A stretch of DNA of 64,000 bases, from contig NZ_BEWA01000006.1 of assembly GCF_003112535.1 (NCBI RefSeq), positions 124,001 through 188,000 of the forward strand, written 5' to 3'. The notes under the pieces are model-generated. The model was given only the letters and a program-made list of their open reading frames with translations, was not told where the DNA came from and did no database searches. Positions 34,958 to 44,579 of the stretch are shown here, piece after piece. Made by a program: the position numbers and the translations under genes. The DNA comes from Streptomyces rishiriensis (GTDB lineage Bacteria; Actinomycetota; Actinomycetes; Streptomycetales; Streptomycetaceae). How positions within the stretch are numbered: the stretch's first letter is position 1; every line of letters begins with the position of its first letter.

Positions 34958-35036
34958 CCCGACCACTGCGACGGTCTGCTCAGAAGCCGGAAAGGCCTTC
35001 AGGAAACGTCGATCAACAGGTCGGCCAGACCCTCGG

Positions 35037-35261
35037 TCAGAAAGTCAGCTTCCAGCCGTTGAGCCTTCCCGTGTCCTGCGCGGCCGTGTCCTGCACGCGC
35101 AGCTTCCAGGTGCCGTTGGCGGCTTCCGCGGAGGCGTTGACCGAGTAGGTGGTGTTGAGGTCGTCCGCGGAGTCGGAGCTGCTTGCCGCCTTCAGGCGGT
35201 AGGCGGTCCCGTCGGGCGCGACAAGATCGACGACCAGGTCACGAGGCAAAGGATCGGTCAT
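35037..35261 (-). pseudogene. Remnant of a secreted P-domain protein (C-terminus only)
   Basis: The last 75 codons match the C-terminal half of the proprotein-convertase P (homo B) domain: RDLVVDLVAPDGTAYRLK, DDLNTTYSVNASAEAANG, TWKLRVQDTAAQDTG and the terminal GWKLTF. In Streptomyces this domain normally ends secreted proteases several hundred residues long. Upstream of about 35261 the similarity stops: the expected HTYxGDL lead-in is lost and the DNA becomes tandem repeats without a signal peptide or protease domain. A strong hairpin 92 bp past the stop may be the old terminator. Interpreted as a decayed gene fragment. Confidence 0.7.
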
Positions 35262-35414
35262 ACGGATACGGGGAAACCCTCGATCCGGCCGGAAACCCAC
35301 CCTCGCCGAGCACGATCGGTCACGGAACAGCCGATGTGATCCGGTCGGCTCCGAACCTGCCGGCTCCGATCCAGCGGAATGCGATCCGGCGGGCCCGGTG
35401 CTCGCGGGCGCAGG

Positions 35415-35545
35415 CACTGGCCCTGGCACTGGCACTGGCGATGAACCGGCACTGGCACTGGCGATGAACCGGCCCTGGCACTGGCGATGAACCGGCCCTG
35501 GCGCTGGCGCTGAACCGGCCCTGGCGCTGGCGCTGAACGCGCCGC
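35415..35545. repeat. Imperfect 24-bp-type tandem repeats (GAACCGGCCCTGGC)
   Basis: About five imperfect units built from CTGGCACTGGC and GATGAACCGG or GCTGAACCGG lie between the P-domain remnant and the AA10 gene. The array is where the upstream part of the lost protease gene would have been. Confidence 0.8.
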
Positions 35546-35602
35546 GCCGGATTCCCGTACTCACCACAGACCGTTCCCGCGCCGGCCGAGGAGACGTCCC
35601 CG

Positions 35603-36568
35603 ATGCCCCGCATGACCGCACACCGCACCGCAGCCCTCGCGGCCACCGCCGTGGGTCCGCTTCTGCTGGGCCTGTGGGCCGCCGGGCCGGCCCAGGCGCA
35701 CGGCGCCCCGACGGATCCGGTCAGCCGGGTCTACGCCTGCTCCCCCGAGGGTGGCGCCGCCGCCCGCACGGCGGCCTGCCGGGCTGCCGTCGACGCGAAC
35801 GGCTCCTCCTTCGCGGCCTGGGACAACCTGCGGGTGGCCAACGTGAACGGCCGAGACCGGCAGACCGTCCCTGACGGGCAGTTGTGCAGCGGAGGCCTGG
35901 CCGCCTACAAGGGGCTCGACCTCGCCCGCACCGACTGGCCGTCGACCAGACTGGCCCCGGGCGGGACGCTGCGCATGACGTACGCCTCGACGATCGCGCA
36001 CACCGGGACGTTCAAGCTGTATCTGACGAAACCCGGGTACGACCCGTCGAAACCGCTTACCTGGTCCGATCTGCCGGAGCGGCCGTTCGCCGAGGTCAAG
36101 GACCCGGAGCTGAAGAACGGCGCCTACCGCTTCACGGCGAAGCTGCCCGCGGACCGGACGGGACGGCAGATGCTGTACACGATCTGGCAGAACAGCAGCA
36201 CGCCCGACACCTATTACTCCTGCTCGGACGTGGTTTTCTCGACATCGGCCTCGCAAAGCAGAGCGGAGAACAAGCCGGCGAGCACACCGGTGAGCAAGGC
36301 GCCGGTTTTGGCCACGCCGACGTCTCCGGGGAGCGGGGCCCCGTCGTCGGCGTCCGGCGGTCCTTCCGCGTCGGCCTCCTCAGGCTCCGCGTCGTCGGGC
36401 ACCCCGTCATCGGCGCAGGCCGTCGTGGCCGAGCCCAGGAGCACCCCGGTGGCGTCCGACACAACGGCCGGCTCCGGACCGTCGGCGCCGATGCTTGCGG
36501 GCGGCGCGGCGGCGGTGCTGGCCCTTACCGGCGGGACGGCCCTGGCCGTGCGGCTTCGCCGGCGCTGA
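35603..36568 (+). CDS. AA10 lytic polysaccharide monooxygenase, membrane-anchored
   Basis: A 321-residue secreted copper enzyme that cleaves chitin or cellulose oxidatively. The signal peptide ends QA, leaving His33 (HGAPTDP) as the N-terminal residue; with His133 in IAHTGTF it forms the histidine brace that binds copper. The AA10 domain (33-215) ends with YYSCSDVVF. A Ser/Ala/Pro-rich stalk (about 218-295) leads to a C-terminal helix and RLRRR, so the enzyme is probably held at the cell surface rather than released. The ATG follows GAGGAGA. A perfect hairpin follows the stop. Confidence 0.92.
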   Translation: MPRMTAHRTAALAATAVGPLLLGLWAAGPAQAHGAPTDPVSRVYACSPEGGAAARTAACRAAVDANGSSFAAWDNLRVANVNGRDRQTVPDGQLCSGGLAAYKGLDLARTDWPSTRLAPGGTLRMTYASTIAHTGTFKLYLTKPGYDPSKPLTWSDLPERPFAEVKDPELKNGAYRFTAKLPADRTGRQMLYTIWQNSSTPDTYYSCSDVVFSTSASQSRAENKPASTPVSKAPVLATPTSPGSGAPSSASGGPSASASSGSASSGTPSSAQAVVAEPRSTPVASDTTAGSGPSAPMLAGGAAAVLALTGGTALAVRLRRR

Positions 36569-36647
36569 GCCCGGTTGATCAAAGGGGCGGCATACGTAAC
36601 TCCGGTTGCACGGACGTCAGTTGCGTCCGCACACCCGGATGAGATGT

Positions 36648-36686
36648 CCGTGCACGGCCGGCCGCGTCCGGGCCGGCCGTGCACGG
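36648..36686. terminator. Bidirectional terminator between convergent genes
   Basis: A perfect 16-bp stem (CCGTGCACGGCCGGCC and complement) with a 7-base loop sits between the AA10 gene and the convergent secreted-protein gene. Confidence 0.85.
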
Positions 36687-36688
36687 TT

Positions 36689-36748
36689 CAGTCGTGCTCA
36701 AAGCAGTCGTGCTCAAAGCAGTCGCGCTCGGAGCAGTCGCGCTGAGCG
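36689..36748. repeat. Four 15-bp tandem repeats
   Basis: Four units of CAGTCGTGCTCAAAG, the last two with substitutions, follow the terminator and end 4 bp from the stop codon of the minus-strand secreted-protein gene. Confidence 0.88.
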
Positions 36749-36752
36749 GTGA

Positions 36753-37415
<663 letters not shown>

Positions 37416-37906
37416 TCAAGGGGGGTTTACTACAGGGGAGTTGTTCGGTGCGAGGGAAACCGGCGCGTTGCATGGGAGCAACATGGGGGGACGCGTTCGG
37501 CGTCCACCGCTGCCGGCCCGTGACGCCTTCTCCGTACGTGACGGACCGACAACGGCAGGCGACCGGTGACCGGTCGGAGGCACTGGTGGGTGCTCCGGCC
37601 GGGCCGGGCGGAAAGGGCGACCGGCCGCGGCCACAGGGGGAAGCGGCCTTGCCGGTGCCGTGAAGGGATCGAGCCCGGACTGAGGGCCCGTGCTGGCTGA
37701 AAACGTCCGGGAGCGCGAGCTTGTCGCCGCGCTGCGGATCCGGCGCCACGGATCCGGGCTGGGCCAGGGAGAGTTGTAGACCTGATGTTCAGCCAACGTC
37801 AATAGCTGGAAAGGAACTTGATGGAGCGACAGATATATGCGAGCAGGTCGATCGGTACCGTGTTCCGCAGGTGGCACATAATGAACACTCTTTTTCCACA
37901 TCTCCC

Positions 37907-37936
37907 TTGACCGCATGGTGTAACCATCGGTAACTT
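37907..37936 (+). promoter_or_regulatory. Promoter of the DUF6230-DUF6114 operon
   Basis: A -35 TTGACC and a -10 TAACTT are separated by 18 bp, leaving a leader of about 135 nt before the start codon at 38078. The rest of the 677-bp gap 37401-38077 shows no gene; its left part should hold the promoter of the divergent secreted-protein gene. Confidence 0.55.
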
Positions 37937-38077
37937 CCTCGACGGCTACTGCTGCGTAACGTGAAAGCCCTTGCGACTTCCGGGAGTCACAAGGAGACGT
38001 GCGCGGCAGCCGCTGTCCGCGCCAGGACAACGTGCCACTGAAGCCCAACCCGCATGACTTAGCGCATGGGAGCAGAC

Positions 38078-38743
38078 ATGGCCTCGTCCCCGGACGTCAC
38101 GTCGTCCGCCGGCAACACCCCCGAGAACCCCGAAAGCGGTTCCACAGAGAGACGCGGCCGAGTCCGGCTGCGCCGGGCCGCCGTGATGGCGGTGCCCGCC
38201 ACCTTCGTCGCCGCGGGTCTCGCGGTCCTCACCGCACAGGGCGCACTGGGCGTGCAGTTCGCGATCTCCGGCATGCCGTTCGTCGTCACCGCCGACCGGC
38301 TCGACGGTGAGGGCTTCGCGCAGTTCGGCGGCCTTGACAACATGATCGAGAACAGCCCGAACCAGGGCGACACCGGCGGCCAGGTCCTGGTCGTCACCTC
38401 GGTGGTGAAGAACGGCAAGATCACCAACATGTGCCAGAGCGTCGACCTCGGTGGCATCCAGCTCATCCTCAAGGCCGGCGGCGGTAACACCCCGGTGAGC
38501 GTGAAGAACCTGGCCATCGACTCCGACCAGATCACCGGCGACGCCGAGTTCAACAACATCGAGATCGGCCGCGACGCCAGCACCTTCGACAAGGTCCCGA
38601 TCCAGGGCCCCGCGGGCGTCTACGGCCAGCAGGCCGACACGGTCGTCATCAAGAACCTGTACCAGCACAACTACGCGGCCACCGCGGCCGTCTTCAAGCT
38701 CCCCGGACTGAAGATGAGCTTCTCCAGCGAGGGCTGCAAGTAA
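38078..38743 (+). CDS. DUF6230 family membrane-associated protein
   Basis: A 221-residue protein. A cytoplasmic Ser/Arg-rich N-terminus (1-32) is followed by a single hydrophobic segment (AAVMAVPATFVAAGLAVLTA, about 34-53) and an extracytoplasmic domain with NMCQSVDLGGIQLILKAGG, LAIDSDQITGDAEF and the Cys-containing end SSEGCK. The family is common in Streptomyces and of unknown role; it always tends to occur with DUF6114. The second of two close ATGs is used because GGGAG precedes it. Its stop codon shares a base with the next start (TAATG), so the two are coupled. Confidence 0.85.
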   Translation: MASSPDVTSSAGNTPENPESGSTERRGRVRLRRAAVMAVPATFVAAGLAVLTAQGALGVQFAISGMPFVVTADRLDGEGFAQFGGLDNMIENSPNQGDTGGQVLVVTSVVKNGKITNMCQSVDLGGIQLILKAGGGNTPVSVKNLAIDSDQITGDAEFNNIEIGRDASTFDKVPIQGPAGVYGQQADTVVIKNLYQHNYAATAAVFKLPGLKMSFSSEGCK

Positions 38744-39222
38744 TGACCTTCACCCAGTGGCGGGACCGCTTCCACGGATGGAGAGGCCACCGGCCCTTCG
38801 CAGGCGGCGTGCTGCTCGTCCTGGGCGGCGCCGAGATCCTGGTGACCATGAAGGCACCGCTTCCGGTCATCCTGCACGTCGGCATGCAAGGGCTGGCGGG
38901 TTACCTCCTGCCCACCCTGATGGTGCTCTGCGGTCTGCTGATCCTGTTCAACCCGACCCAGCGGCTGTTCTACTCGATCATCGCGATCATGCTCTCCCTG
39001 GGCACCTGGCTCACCTCCAACATCGGCGGCTTCGTCATCGGCCTCCTGATGGGCGCCGTGGGCAGTTGCCTGGCCTTCGGCTGGGTTCCCGACCAGGAAC
39101 CGCGCCAGAGCCGTCGCAGGCAGCGCGAGCAGAAGCAGACCGAGAGGACCGAGCGGACCGAGCGGACCGTCCAGACGGTCCACAAGGGCGGCCACCTGCC
39201 CGAGACGGGCAGGCCCGCCTGA
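38743..39222 (+). CDS. DUF6114 family membrane protein
   Basis: A 159-residue membrane protein with about four transmembrane helices between residues 20 and 112 (GGVLLVLGGAEILV, LLPTLMVLCGLLILF, SIIAIMLSLGTWL, GGFVIGLLMGAVGSCLAF). A basic C-terminal tail contains QSRRRQREQKQTER and repeated ERT units. Function unknown. Its start overlaps the DUF6230 stop, which suggests a complex of the two proteins. A hairpin terminator follows the stop codon. Confidence 0.85.
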   Translation: MTFTQWRDRFHGWRGHRPFAGGVLLVLGGAEILVTMKAPLPVILHVGMQGLAGYLLPTLMVLCGLLILFNPTQRLFYSIIAIMLSLGTWLTSNIGGFVIGLLMGAVGSCLAFGWVPDQEPRQSRRRQREQKQTERTERTERTVQTVHKGGHLPETGRPA

Positions 39223-39231
39223 GCCGGGTCG

Positions 39232-39254
39232 CGAAACCCTCTCTCCGGGTTTCG
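39232..39254 (+). terminator. Terminator of the DUF6230-DUF6114 operon
   Basis: A perfect 8-bp stem (CGAAACCC / GGGTTTCG) with a 7-base loop starts 10 bases past the DUF6114 stop codon. Confidence 0.65.
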
Positions 39255-39679
39255 AATCCGCTCTCGTAACGCGCTGGACCGGAACGGGCCCGCAACCCCC
39301 GGCCCGCAAGGGCCTACGCGGACCGGACGGCACCAGACGGCCCCGGACGCCATCGGACGACAGCCGGAGCAGGCCGAACAGGAGCGGACCGGACCGGACC
39401 AGGCCGAGCCGAGCCGAGCGGAAGAAGAGCGGTACGGAACAGGTACAGGACGAATCCGACGCGCGGCCATGATGGACGGCCGCACGTCACCTCCCCGGCG
39501 GGGCCGGGCGACCAGCGCACAGCCGGCCGCCACCGGCTCCGCCGGTCTCGTCATCCCGGGGCGACTGCGAACTTTGCCGCACGCCCGGCCACCCCCTCGC
39601 GCCGCATGCCGCACGATCCCCGCCCCGCCCCCTCCGGCCCTCCCTCGCCGCCCACCCTCTGGCGGTATGGGCACCCGGT

Positions 39680-39775
39680 CATCCGCGCGTGGGCGCGGGC
39701 GTGGTCGTGTGGGCGTGTGCGTGTAGGCGTACGAGCGCGGGCGTAGGCGTGCGGGCGTACGCGTGCAGGCGGGCG
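39680..39775. repeat. GGCGTG/GGCGTA hexamer-rich tract in a 792-bp gap
   Basis: The gap 39223-40014 holds no recognised gene. Its first half is purine-rich GGACCGG repeats; from about 39680 the plus strand is a degenerate hexamer tract (GCGGGCGTAGGCGTGC). It ends at a sudden AT-richer stretch near 39780 that is probably the promoter region of the sugar-binding protein gene. Confidence 0.6.
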
Positions 39776-39910
39776 GCAATTTATTGACGATCAGTGAATC
39801 CACCTGGTTTTTTCCCGTACTGGTCCGTACCGCAGGCCCACTGGATCACAATGCGGCACCGGCACCTCACCCCCGGTGGTTGCTCACTTGACTACCAGCG
39901 GTCACACACG

Positions 39911-39927
39911 GTTGGCTCCGAGCCAAC
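39911..39927. promoter_or_regulatory. Perfect inverted repeat upstream of the sugar-binding protein gene
   Basis: GTTGGCT and AGCCAAC flank three bases, 87 bp before the start codon at 40015. A TTGACT hexamer lies about 20 bp upstream of it, so it could overlap a promoter and serve as a repressor site. Confidence 0.45.
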
Positions 39928-40014
39928 GAATGTCCCCCGCCGGTGCCCACCCCCTCGCATCGGTGCCGCTCGCCCCGTCCCTCTGCTCTGCCGCACAGCG
40001 AGGTGCAGCCCCCC

Positions 40015-41028
40015 ATGAACACTCCCCTCCCCGTTCCTCCCTCTTCCTCACTCCCGAGATCGTTGCGCCTCGCCGCCCTGGCCGCGGCGTGCTGCCTGGT
40101 GCTCGCCGGTTGCTCCGGCGCAGACCTGGCCGCCTCGACCACGGACAGGGCCGGCGGTTCGGCCGACCGCATCAAGATCGCCCTGATCACCCACGGCGCC
40201 AAGGACGACGCTTTCTGGGAGCTGGTACGCAAGGGCGCCGAGGCGGCGGCCGCCAAGGACGGCGTCGATCTGACCTATGCCAGCGACTCCGACGGCGCCG
40301 GACAGGCCGAGCTGGTGCGGGACGCGGTCCGCGACAAGGTCGACGGCATCGCGGTGACCCTGGCCAAACCGCAGGCCCTGCGAACTCCGGTGGCCGCGGC
40401 CAAGGCTGCCGGCATACCCGTGGTCGGCCTCAACTCCGGTATAGACGCTTGGCGTTCGACCGGACTCCTCGAATACTTCGGCCAGGACGAGAGCGTCGCG
40501 GGCCGCGCCGTGGGCGACAAACTGGACGGCCTCGACGTCAAGCACGCCCTGTGCGTCATCCACGAGCGGGGCAACGTCGCCCTGGAGGCGCGCTGCGCGG
40601 GCGTGAAGAAGACCTTCACCGGCGAGACGGACATGCTCTACGTGGACGGAACGGACATGGACGCGATGACCGCCGCCGTGACGACACGTCTGCGGCAGGA
40701 CCCCGACATCGACGAAGTCATCACCAACGGGGCACAGTTCGCGATCGCGGCCGTGAAGGCGGCCGGTGAGGCGGGCAGCAAGGCCAGAATCGCCACGTTC
40801 GACCTCAACAAGGACCTGGTCACGGCCGTCCGCGACGGTCGAGTGCAATTCGCCGTCGACCAACAGCCCTATCTGCAGGGGTACCTGGCCGTGGACGGAC
40901 TGTGGCTCCACCGGACCAACGGCAACGTCAGCGGCGGTGGCGTGGCTCCCGTACTGACCGGCCCTGCCTTCGTCACCCGGGCAAACGTCGCCCAGGTCGC
41001 ACGCTTGGCCGCAGCCGGAACCCGCTGA
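40015..41028 (+). CDS. RbsB-type sugar-binding lipoprotein (no transporter partner)
   Basis: A 337-residue periplasmic-binding-protein type 1 domain protein. The lipoprotein signal peptide ends CCLVLAGC, with Cys32 as the likely lipidated residue. The domain shows KIALITHGAKDDAFW, GAEAAAAKDGVDL, VDGIAVTLAKP, AAGIPVVGLNSGIDAW and VQFAVDQQPYLQGYL, as in ribose/galactose-binding proteins. No permease or ATPase gene is present; the next gene, 113 bp on, is the CvnA sensor of a conservon. It may therefore present a ligand to the sensor instead of a transporter (inference). The ATG follows GAGGTG with 9-base spacing. Confidence 0.85.
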   Translation: MNTPLPVPPSSSLPRSLRLAALAAACCLVLAGCSGADLAASTTDRAGGSADRIKIALITHGAKDDAFWELVRKGAEAAAAKDGVDLTYASDSDGAGQAELVRDAVRDKVDGIAVTLAKPQALRTPVAAAKAAGIPVVGLNSGIDAWRSTGLLEYFGQDESVAGRAVGDKLDGLDVKHALCVIHERGNVALEARCAGVKKTFTGETDMLYVDGTDMDAMTAAVTTRLRQDPDIDEVITNGAQFAIAAVKAAGEAGSKARIATFDLNKDLVTAVRDGRVQFAVDQQPYLQGYLAVDGLWLHRTNGNVSGGGVAPVLTGPAFVTRANVAQVARLAAAGTR

Positions 41029-41141
41029 CCAGGCGGTTCTCCAGCCCGGTCTTCCTTTTCCCCCCCGCGCCGACTCCCTCTCCACCTCCCCTTCTCTCCC
41101 TCTCCTTCTCTCCCTCCCCGCTGATCGTTCCTAGGACGGCC

Positions 41142-43775
41142 ATGTCTCCACGGTCAGGCGCCCGGCGCCGCCGTCTCGGCTCCATACGTCTCTCCCTGAT
41201 CCTGCTGGCCCTGGTGCCCGGCGTCACCCTCACCGCCATGTGGGGTGTGACGACGACCCAGATGTTCACCGAGGGGCTTCGGCTGCGCGCGCAGACGGAA
41301 CTGAGCCGGTCCACCGGTGCCATGGGCACCGAAGCGACGCTCGCGCTGCAGCAGGAGCGCAGTCTGTCGGCCGTGTGGCTGGCTTCCGGGCCCGGCGGAT
41401 CCCAGGCCCCGCTGGAGGCGCAGCGCACGAAGACGGACGAAGCGGTCGCCAAACTGGTGTCCCGGGCGGACGACATCCACAAGGCGCCCGCCCGTGTCCG
41501 CGACCGGCTTTACTCGGTCGTCGCCTCCGTCAGCAGCCTGGAGTACTACCGTGGTCAGGTGGACGACCCCGTCGACATCACCGCCGCGCAGGCTCTGGAC
41601 CAGTACACGTCCATCATTGACGACCAGATCCATGCCTTCCAGGAGCTGTCCCAGGTCGACGACGGCGACCTCACCTCACAGGCGGGGCCGCTCGTGGCAC
41701 TGGAGCACGCTGCCGAGCTGGTCTCCGAAGAAGACCTGCAGCTCACCCTGGCCGGCCCCAAGGGCCGGATGGACGAGAAGACTTGGGCGCAGTTCGCGCA
41801 ACTGGTCCACAGTCGTCGCTGGTTGGTGCAGGACCAGATCGTCCCCTCGCTCACCGGTGACGCGAAAGCGGCGACCGAGGAGATCCTGACGAGCTACCGG
41901 TGGCAGACCCTGGAGGCCATCGAGGACAAGGTGCTCGCCGCTCGCGCGAAACAGAGCGAAAGCGGTGACATCGTTTTGCCGGACGTGCAGAAGGCCTGGC
42001 GCGCCGCGCTCATCGACGTCTCCGACCAGTACTCGGAGCTGATCCGGCAGCAGACCGCGACCCTGCTGCAGCACAGCGCGGACGACTCCCGCGGGCTGCT
42101 GATCAAGGCCGCCTCGCTGAGCGCCGGCGGTCTCCTCGCCCTGCTGGTGTGCATCGGCATGTCCTGGCGGATCACCCGCTCCTTGTCGCGGCGGCTGCTC
42201 GGGCTGCGGATGGCCACGCTGAGCCTGGCGCACGAGCGGCTTCCGGACGTGGTGGCCCGGCTGGACCGGGGAGAGACCGTAGACGTGGACGCGGAGACCC
42301 CGCCACTGGACTACGGGAGCGACGAACTCGGTCAGGTGGCCCAGGCGTTCAACACCGCGCAGCGCACTGCCGTGCTCACGGCGGTGGAACTCGCCGACAC
42401 CCGGCGCGGTTTCCAGAAGGTCATCCTGGGCATCGCCCGGCAGAGCCAGAACCTGGTCAACCTCCAGCTCAGCAAGCTCGACGCGCTGGAGCGTCAGCAC
42501 CAGGACCCCGACGTCCTGAACGGGCTGTACGAACTCGACTCCACAGCAAGCCAGTTGCGACGCTACGAGGAGAACCTGGTCATCATCAGCGGTGGCCGGC
42601 CGGGGCGCAGCTGGGCGGAGCCGGTGGCTCTGATCGACATCCTGCGCAGCGCCGTCGGAGAGGTCGCCGAGTACCGGCGGGTGGAGGTGCACACCGAGGA
42701 GGAGGTGGCCATCGCGCCGCCCGCCGTGGCGGACGTCATCCATCTGCTGGCCGAGCTCATCGACAACGCGACCTCCTATTCGCCCGCACCGTCCCCGGTC
42801 GGGGTCCGGGCGACGCTGGTGGCCAAGGGGCTGGCGATCGAGGTGGAGGACCGCGGGCTCGGCATGCCCGAGGACGACTACGCGTCGTTCAACGAGCAGT
42901 TGGCGGTCCCTCCGCAGTTCGACGTGGTGGCGCTCGCCGACGACCTGCGCCTGGGCATGTTCGTGGTCGCCCGGCTCGCGACCCGGCACGGCATCGCCGT
43001 GACGCTGCGCTCCTCGCCGTACGGCGGCACCACCGCGATCGTGCTGGTCCCGCACGACATCGTGGTCCTCGACGCGGCCGACGACCGGTCCCCGGCGGAC
43101 GACCTGCCCGACGCCCCCGCTGCCGCGGGGTCACTGCGCCCGGACACAGGCCTTACGCCCCGGGGACGAGGGCCGTCGGATCCGCCACGGCACGCGGACG
43201 CGAACGCTGCTGACACGGCGCGGAAGCCTGGCGTCGAGGCACCGGAGGACTCCGCAGTGACACGGGCTGCGCCCGCCGGCGAGGGACCGGGAGGGTCCGA
43301 CCCGGAGCAGGACCCGGCCAAAGACCGAGCCAAGGACCCAGCCAAGGATCAGGCCAAGGACCAAGCCAAGGGCCAAGACCAGGCGCGGGAGCGTTCGGCG
43401 GTCCCGGTCCCGGTCCCGGTCGCGGTCCCGGGCCCGGAATCGGCCGGCCGTCCTGGTGGGCTTGTCCCGCTGCCCCGCCGGGTACCGCAGACCAGCCTCG
43501 CCACCGAGTTGCGCGACGACGCCGTATCCGCTGTCTGTGCCGGATACGCCGAGGAAAACGGTTTCCCGGACGATTTCACCGCCGAGCGCGCAGCCTCCTC
43601 GCTCGCCGGCTTCCAGCGCGGCACCCTGCTGGCCCTCGCCGACACGGACGCCGATGCCGATGCCGACGAGCCACACTCCGGACCTCAGGAGACGGCCGCC
43701 GTGCAGGACGTCGGCCCGCCGGTGACCGCCACCGGCGCCTCCAAGACCTCGCCCCCGCCCGCCGACCGCTCATGA
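41142..43775 (+). CDS. Conservon sensor kinase-like protein CvnA (first cluster), NIT domain
   Basis: An 877-residue membrane protein. Order: basic N-terminus, helix 1 (about 16-38), extracytoplasmic nitrate/nitrite-sensing (NIT) domain to about 310, helix 2 (LSAGGLLALLVCIGM), HAMP region, a helical region, and a GHKL ATPase domain with ELIDNATSYSP (Asn542) and DRGLGMP. The segment aligned to the phosphoacceptor helix reads LYELDSTASQLRRYEENL; Ser467 stands where His follows Asp in most CvnA proteins. After residue 640 comes a disordered tail with AKDxAKD and VPVPVPV repeats. CvnA is thought to act like a membrane receptor working with CvnB, C and D. The ATG start has AGGACGG upstream. Confidence 0.9.
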   Translation: MSPRSGARRRRLGSIRLSLILLALVPGVTLTAMWGVTTTQMFTEGLRLRAQTELSRSTGAMGTEATLALQQERSLSAVWLASGPGGSQAPLEAQRTKTDEAVAKLVSRADDIHKAPARVRDRLYSVVASVSSLEYYRGQVDDPVDITAAQALDQYTSIIDDQIHAFQELSQVDDGDLTSQAGPLVALEHAAELVSEEDLQLTLAGPKGRMDEKTWAQFAQLVHSRRWLVQDQIVPSLTGDAKAATEEILTSYRWQTLEAIEDKVLAARAKQSESGDIVLPDVQKAWRAALIDVSDQYSELIRQQTATLLQHSADDSRGLLIKAASLSAGGLLALLVCIGMSWRITRSLSRRLLGLRMATLSLAHERLPDVVARLDRGETVDVDAETPPLDYGSDELGQVAQAFNTAQRTAVLTAVELADTRRGFQKVILGIARQSQNLVNLQLSKLDALERQHQDPDVLNGLYELDSTASQLRRYEENLVIISGGRPGRSWAEPVALIDILRSAVGEVAEYRRVEVHTEEEVAIAPPAVADVIHLLAELIDNATSYSPAPSPVGVRATLVAKGLAIEVEDRGLGMPEDDYASFNEQLAVPPQFDVVALADDLRLGMFVVARLATRHGIAVTLRSSPYGGTTAIVLVPHDIVVLDAADDRSPADDLPDAPAAAGSLRPDTGLTPRGRGPSDPPRHADANAADTARKPGVEAPEDSAVTRAAPAGEGPGGSDPEQDPAKDRAKDPAKDQAKDQAKGQDQARERSAVPVPVPVAVPGPESAGRPGGLVPLPRRVPQTSLATELRDDAVSAVCAGYAEENGFPDDFTAERAASSLAGFQRGTLLALADTDADADADEPHSGPQETAAVQDVGPPVTATGASKTSPPPADRS

Positions 43776-43786
43776 AGGACACCGCG

Positions 43787-44221
43787 ATGACACCCTCCGT
43801 CCCCGGCACCAACACCCAGCTCGACCAGCTGCTCACCGGTCTCGTCGACCGGGTCGCCGACGTCAACCAGGCCGTCGTGCTCTCGGAGGACGGCCTGGTG
43901 GTGAGCAAGTCCACCGGATTCCTGCGGGAGGACGCGGAACGGCTGGCGGCGACCGCGTCCGGCCTGATGAGCCTCAGCAAAGGCGTCAGCATGGATTTCC
44001 GCGGCGGCCCTGTGCGCCAGGCGCTCATCGAGATGGCCAACAGCTATCTGATCCTCACGTCGGCCGGCCCGGGCGCCCACCTCGTCGTGCTGGCGGGGAA
44101 GAACGCGGACGTCGGCGTGGTGGCGTACCAGATGAACATGCTGGTGAAGAAGATCGGCGAGCACCTCAGCGCGGCACCGCGGGCCCATGTCGGTCCCGCC
44201 GTCCGCACCAACGGCGGGTGA
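43787..44221 (+). CDS. Conservon roadblock/LC7 protein CvnB (first cluster)
   Basis: A 144-residue cytoplasmic roadblock/LC7-domain protein, a class that regulates small GTPases such as MglA. Typical segments: LDQLLTGLVDRVADVNQAVVLSEDGL, LAATASGLMSLSKGVS, and YLILTSAGPGAHLVVLAG. The start at 43787 is preferred because GAAGGA lies 7 bases before it; an alternative ATG at 43772 overlaps the cvnA stop (ATGA). Either way the gene is coupled to cvnA. Partner of the CvnD GTPase. Confidence 0.9.
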   Translation: MTPSVPGTNTQLDQLLTGLVDRVADVNQAVVLSEDGLVVSKSTGFLREDAERLAATASGLMSLSKGVSMDFRGGPVRQALIEMANSYLILTSAGPGAHLVVLAGKNADVGVVAYQMNMLVKKIGEHLSAAPRAHVGPAVRTNGG

Positions 44222-44222
44222 G

Positions 44223-44579
44223 GTGAGCGGAGGCGACGAAGCGGGCCGGCTCGTCAGGCCGTTCGCCCTCACCGGTGGACGGACCCGGCCCAGCCGCGCC
44301 GACTTCACGCTCATCACCACGGTGACCGCGGTGGACCCGCCGCCCGAACGGACGACGCGACCCCAGCCGGAGCACGGCCGGATGCTGCGGCTGTGTGCTC
44401 GGCCGGTCGCGGTGGCGGAACTCGCGGCTCATCTCGACCTGCCGGTCAGCGTGGTCGTCATCATGCTCTGCGATCTGCTGGAGGCGGGGCTGATCACGGC
44501 CCGGCCGCCTCGCTCAGTCACCGGCGCCCATGACCTGGATCTGCTGCAGAAAGTGAGGGACGGCCTTGGCCGGATCTGA
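44223..44579 (+). CDS. Conservon DUF742 protein CvnC (first cluster)
   Basis: About 118 residues, DUF742 family, a winged-helix-like protein found only in conservons and their relatives. Visible are VRPFALTGGRTRPSRADF, LRLCARPVAVAELAAHLDLPVSVVVIMLCDLLEAGLI and the C-terminal helix LLQKVRDGLGRI. The GTG at 44223 comes right after the cvnB stop and matches the family start; an ATG at 44187 inside cvnB is the alternative. Its 3' end overlaps the start of cvnD. Confidence 0.88.
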   Translation: MSGGDEAGRLVRPFALTGGRTRPSRADFTLITTVTAVDPPPERTTRPQPEHGRMLRLCARPVAVAELAAHLDLPVSVVVIMLCDLLEAGLITARPPRSVTGAHDLDLLQKVRDGLGRI

